Assembly: GCA_964498925.1 (NCBI GenBank)
Contig: CAZCKD010000075.1
Span: forward strand, 1-15,490
Source of the DNA: Granulosicoccus sp964498925
Lineage (GTDB): Bacteria; Pseudomonadota; Gammaproteobacteria; Granulosicoccales; Granulosicoccaceae
Length of the DNA: 15,490 nucleotides
Reading direction: 5' to 3'
Every line of letters begins with the position of its first letter. Within the stretch, counting starts at the first letter, position 1. The notes under the pieces are model-generated. The model saw only the letters and a program-made list of their open reading frames with translations, searched no databases and was not told where the DNA came from. Positions 13,482-15,490 of this stretch are shown here, one piece after another. Position numbers and translations under genes: made by a program.

Positions 13482-13889
13482 TTATCTACCCAGAAGCGGC
13501 AGTTGCTTAATTTGATGATAGGTCAGCGCCATGAGGATACATTCTTTTAATTCCTCTTCAGGCGTGTCACCTGAGAGCCTAAGCAAAAGTGCTCGATTTC
13601 CTTCAAAAAGGAACACGTCATCGTATAGCTCTCTAAAGGTGTCCACCAGCTTAGTGCCGCAATGAAAATAGAGACCGACGTAGTTTGGATTTGATGCCTT
13701 CCAATCTATGCGAACAGGGCTTCCGGATGATGTTGAAAAACTGGGCACTCCCCATTTTAAAGTTTCTGAAACATCTCCTATATTTTCTGATTCAGTCGCA
13801 ACAGAAAAAACTAGCGATCGCAGATACGTCAGTTTGATTTTAACGTTATCCGGATAAGACTGTATTTTTTCAAAAACTGCCTGGTTCAT
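13482..13889 (-). CDS. DUF1801-family protein (YdhG/YjbR-like fold)
   Basis: A 135-residue cytosolic protein. DUF1801 features are YPDNVKIKLTYLRSLVFSVA near residue 12, ETLKWGVPSFS around 42-52 (the diagnostic KWGxPSF), and GLYFHCGTKLVDTF around 73-86, followed by an Arg-rich strand LLLRLSGDTPEEEL. The biochemical role of the family is not established. The ATG at 13887-13889 has AGGG about 10 bases upstream. It lies 31 bases after the TfoX-like gene, suggesting one transcript. Confidence 0.83.
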   Translation of the reverse strand: MNQAVFEKIQSYPDNVKIKLTYLRSLVFSVATESENIGDVSETLKWGVPSFSTSSGSPVRIDWKASNPNYVGLYFHCGTKLVDTFRELYDDVFLFEGNRALLLRLSGDTPEEELKECILMALTYHQIKQLPLLGR

Positions 13890-13920
13890 GAAGATATTAC
13901 CCTACGTGATGGAGCTTTAA

Positions 13921-14229
13921 CTAGCTTACGTAGTCGGCCGCAGCGACGGCCAGTTTCTTAAACTTGCGCTTATGATCAAGTTCTAACTGCACCCACTCTT
14001 TCATGGCTCGACCTTTGCCCGATGGGTCCCACAACACACTGCCTTCTAACGATATGGCTGATGCGTGTTCGTCTTTGGGGAGTTTGAATACCATGGCTTC
14101 CTTAAATAAGGCAACGGCGGCTTTGCCATTGACCTTGACACAACGTTTCCCGAACATCTGTCCTGCCACACCGTCATGTGATTGTGCCAGTTGTTTGGCT
14201 ATTTTTTCAAATTCGGCCTCTGCACTCAT
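13921..14229 (-). CDS. Small TfoX/MmcQ-like protein of unknown function
   Basis: A 102-residue cytosolic protein. GVAGQMFGKRCVKVNGKAAVALFKEAMVFKLPK recalls the TfoX N-terminal/MmcQ-YjbR type fold (a MFG turn, then hairpin strands ending in a V-F-K-L strand). The family assignment is moderate. The full Sxy/TfoX competence regulator has an extra C-terminal domain that is missing here, so a competence role should not be assumed. The frame can start at a TTG (14245-14247), but the ATG at 14227-14229 is more likely. First gene of a three-gene cluster, directly behind a good promoter. Confidence 0.72.
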   Translation of the reverse strand: MSAEAEFEKIAKQLAQSHDGVAGQMFGKRCVKVNGKAAVALFKEAMVFKLPKDEHASAISLEGSVLWDPSGKGRAMKEWVQLELDHKRKFKKLAVAAADYVS

Positions 14230-14267
14230 AGTCTGAAATACCACCAACCCATTACGACAACAGATTA

Positions 14268-14296
14268 TTTATACAGTATAAGTTCTGCTAATTCAA
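14268..14296 (-). promoter_or_regulatory. Sigma70-type promoter of the TfoX-like/DUF1801/GDPD cluster
   Basis: On the minus strand TTGAAT (-35, 14291-14296) and TATAAA (-10, 14268-14273) are separated by exactly 17 bases. The start of transcription would be near 14261, about 32 bases before the ATG. The -10 box is covered by a perfect inverted repeat, TTATAC-A-GTATAA (14269-14281), a possible operator. Confidence 0.6.
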
Positions 14297-14359
14297 TTTT
14301 ATCCTGTACAGAGTTCTAAAACCGGCGAAAACGCAGCGGTAATCAACACGGGTGTTGTT

Positions 14360-15307
14360 CTAGGAGAGCGAATCTTCTTCACTTTTCGAACTTTGTCTGA
14401 CAGACAAAAATCCAGCGACCACAATTAATAAAATGCCAGCTGATGCAGCTGGATTCGGATATTCAGCAAAGAAGAAAATTCCCCACATCACAGCAAACGC
14501 AACGTAGGCAAAGTCGAAGGTTGCAATGGTGGACGGCCGTCCGTTCTGATAAGCAAAGGCCGCACCGATACTTCCAATCAAAATAGCAATAGATAATAAA
14601 CCGATGGTCGACCATTCCTGCATGTGCATATCGGTCCAACGCCCAAACAAAAATGCGTTCGAATCAGCGGTATCCACTGTGGAATACAAACGCAAGACGA
14701 TGCTAACCACTACGCCAAGAATAAGCATAGTCAGGTTCAACCATAACGAGAGAACCAGAATATTTTCTGATCGGCACTTAGAACGCGTAAGAATCATAGC
14801 AAGCGCATACAATATCGCTGATGCAATTGGCAACACGGCGTATACATTTAAATCAGCAGCCCGAGGTTGCAAAACCAACACGATGCCAACAAACCCCAGT
14901 AATACTGCGATCCACCCAATGGCATTGATTCTCTCACCCAAAAATAGTGACGCGAAAAGAGTAATAAATAGTGGCAACGTATAATAGGACGCCGCGGCAA
15001 CCGCTAGAGATATATGGGGCAATGCGGCGTAATACCCAACCCACATAAGCGTCAGCATTAGACTGCGTAAAAGCGTCCACGAAAATGCAATTGGCAAAAC
15101 GCTTCGCGTTTGTGCTCGCCGCATAAGAAGTATAAGCAAGACTGGCACAACGACCATCGAGCGTAAACAAAATATCTGCCAGAGCGTCAAAGAGGCGCTC
15201 ATCCCTTTAATAACAGCATCACCCAACGCGAGCGCAAAGACGGTGACTACGATGACAACAATCGCAGATCGGGAACGGTTTTTATTGTCTGCATACTGTA
15301 CAGTCAT
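14360..15307 (-). CDS. EamA/DMT-superfamily transporter (second copy type)
   Basis: An inner-membrane carrier of 315 residues with about ten hydrophobic segments in two EamA repeats. The first repeat ends FITLFASLFLGERINAIGWIAVLLGFVGIVLVLQP, the typical LGER...W...LxxxGV signature. The second ends FAVMWGIFFFAEYPNPAASAGILLIVVAGFL. The loop between is longer than in the other EamA protein (about 200-225), and the two share only family-level similarity, so this is not a recent duplication. Likely exports a small metabolite; substrate unknown. The ATG at 15305-15307 starts it. Downstream, CAACACGGGTGTTG (14344-14357) can form a short hairpin but lacks a U run. Confidence 0.88.
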   Translation of the reverse strand: MTVQYADNKNRSRSAIVVIVVTVFALALGDAVIKGMSASLTLWQIFCLRSMVVVPVLLILLMRRAQTRSVLPIAFSWTLLRSLMLTLMWVGYYAALPHISLAVAAASYYTLPLFITLFASLFLGERINAIGWIAVLLGFVGIVLVLQPRAADLNVYAVLPIASAILYALAMILTRSKCRSENILVLSLWLNLTMLILGVVVSIVLRLYSTVDTADSNAFLFGRWTDMHMQEWSTIGLLSIAILIGSIGAAFAYQNGRPSTIATFDFAYVAFAVMWGIFFFAEYPNPAASAGILLIVVAGFLSVRQSSKSEEDSLS

Positions 15308-15490
15308 CTTCTCAGCTACCTAAGGTATTCGCCGTACTCTTAATTCATTGTACAAGCGAATACACCCCGATACGAAGAGTTCTTGAGGAATGCGTGCAAA
15401 ACCATTGCAACGACATTCCGGTCACTAATAATAAACTATCGCAGTGATTTCTCAGTGCGTCTTCCGAAGACTATTTAATCGATTCTCATC

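Noticed and set aside
14303..14310. Repeated CTGTACAG palindromes (here, near 11736, and ACTGTACAGT at 15295-15304) as a shared operator
   Set aside because: Eight-base palindromes of this kind are expected several times by chance in 15 kb, and two of the copies lie inside coding sequence.
14344..14357. CAACACGGGTGTTG palindrome after the right-hand EamA gene as a terminator
   Set aside because: The loop would be only two bases and no U run follows on the minus strand.
14604..14984. Plus-strand 126-codon open frame inside the right-hand EamA gene
   Set aside because: It lies entirely inside a convincing membrane transporter on the other strand and its translation has no recognisable domain.
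15308..15490. Right edge: possible C-terminal tail of another minus-strand gene and the GTCTTC-C-GAAGAC repeat at 15459-15471
   Set aside because: Frames from the edge close within about a dozen codons, too few to support a gene. The hairpin has no U run. I see no convincing promoter for the EamA gene here.
1..15490. Mobile elements, CRISPR arrays, tRNA or rRNA genes
   Set aside because: No transposase, integrase, terminal repeats, spaced direct repeats, cloverleaf or rRNA sequence could be found by reading both strands.

Overview
The window looks like chromosomal DNA of a proteobacterium, most likely a marine gammaproteobacterium. The reasons are moderate GC (a little under 50% by eye), short ORFs packed in operons, and gammaproteobacterial-style household families (YCII, DUF1801, TfoX-like, EamA, GDPD). 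The dapA product, however, reads like the rhizobial/alphaproteobacterial version. All 17 larger genes lie on the minus strand, so transcription runs right to left throughout. I see no tRNA, rRNA, CRISPR array, transposase, integrase or phage gene.

From upstream (right) to downstream (left): (1) 14360-15307 is a stand-alone EamA-type exporter. (2) 12432-14229 is a small operon of a TfoX-like protein, a DUF1801 protein and a membrane-anchored glycerophosphodiesterase-like protein. It has a good sigma70 promoter at its head (14268-14296) and two hairpins before the last gene. (3) 11560-12381 holds a YCII-family protein and an unrecognised 165-residue protein. (4) 3956-11351 is the centrepiece, a likely single operon. 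It encodes a four-subunit succinate dehydrogenase/fumarate reductase-like complex (iron-sulfur protein, two small membrane anchors, flavoprotein), a two-subunit class I fumarase/tartrate dehydratase-like hydro-lyase, a cysteine-type cytosolic sulfatase and a TauD-family 2-oxoglutarate dioxygenase. (5) 3758-3934 contains a possible 24-codon gene and a strong bidirectional terminator. (6) 706-3710 contains dapA, an EamA transporter, a DUF985 cupin and an exported protein of unknown function, tightly spaced. (7) 1-657 contains an SSAT-like GNAT acetyltransferase overlapping the start of a GFA-family zinc protein cut by the window edge.

Region 4 is the most interesting. A membrane oxidoreductase and a hydro-lyase in one operon would interconvert a saturated, an unsaturated and a hydroxylated dicarboxylate while exchanging electrons with quinone. 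The flavoprotein keeps the dicarboxylate-site residues but has Cys where canonical SdhA/FrdA has the FAD-linking His. The hydro-lyase beta subunit departs from the usual family motif. Both suggest a substrate or direction different from the TCA cycle enzymes. The sulfatase and TauD genes suggest that the substrate is released from, or accompanies, an organosulfur compound. No transporter or regulator for this pathway is in the window, so the substrate cannot be named.
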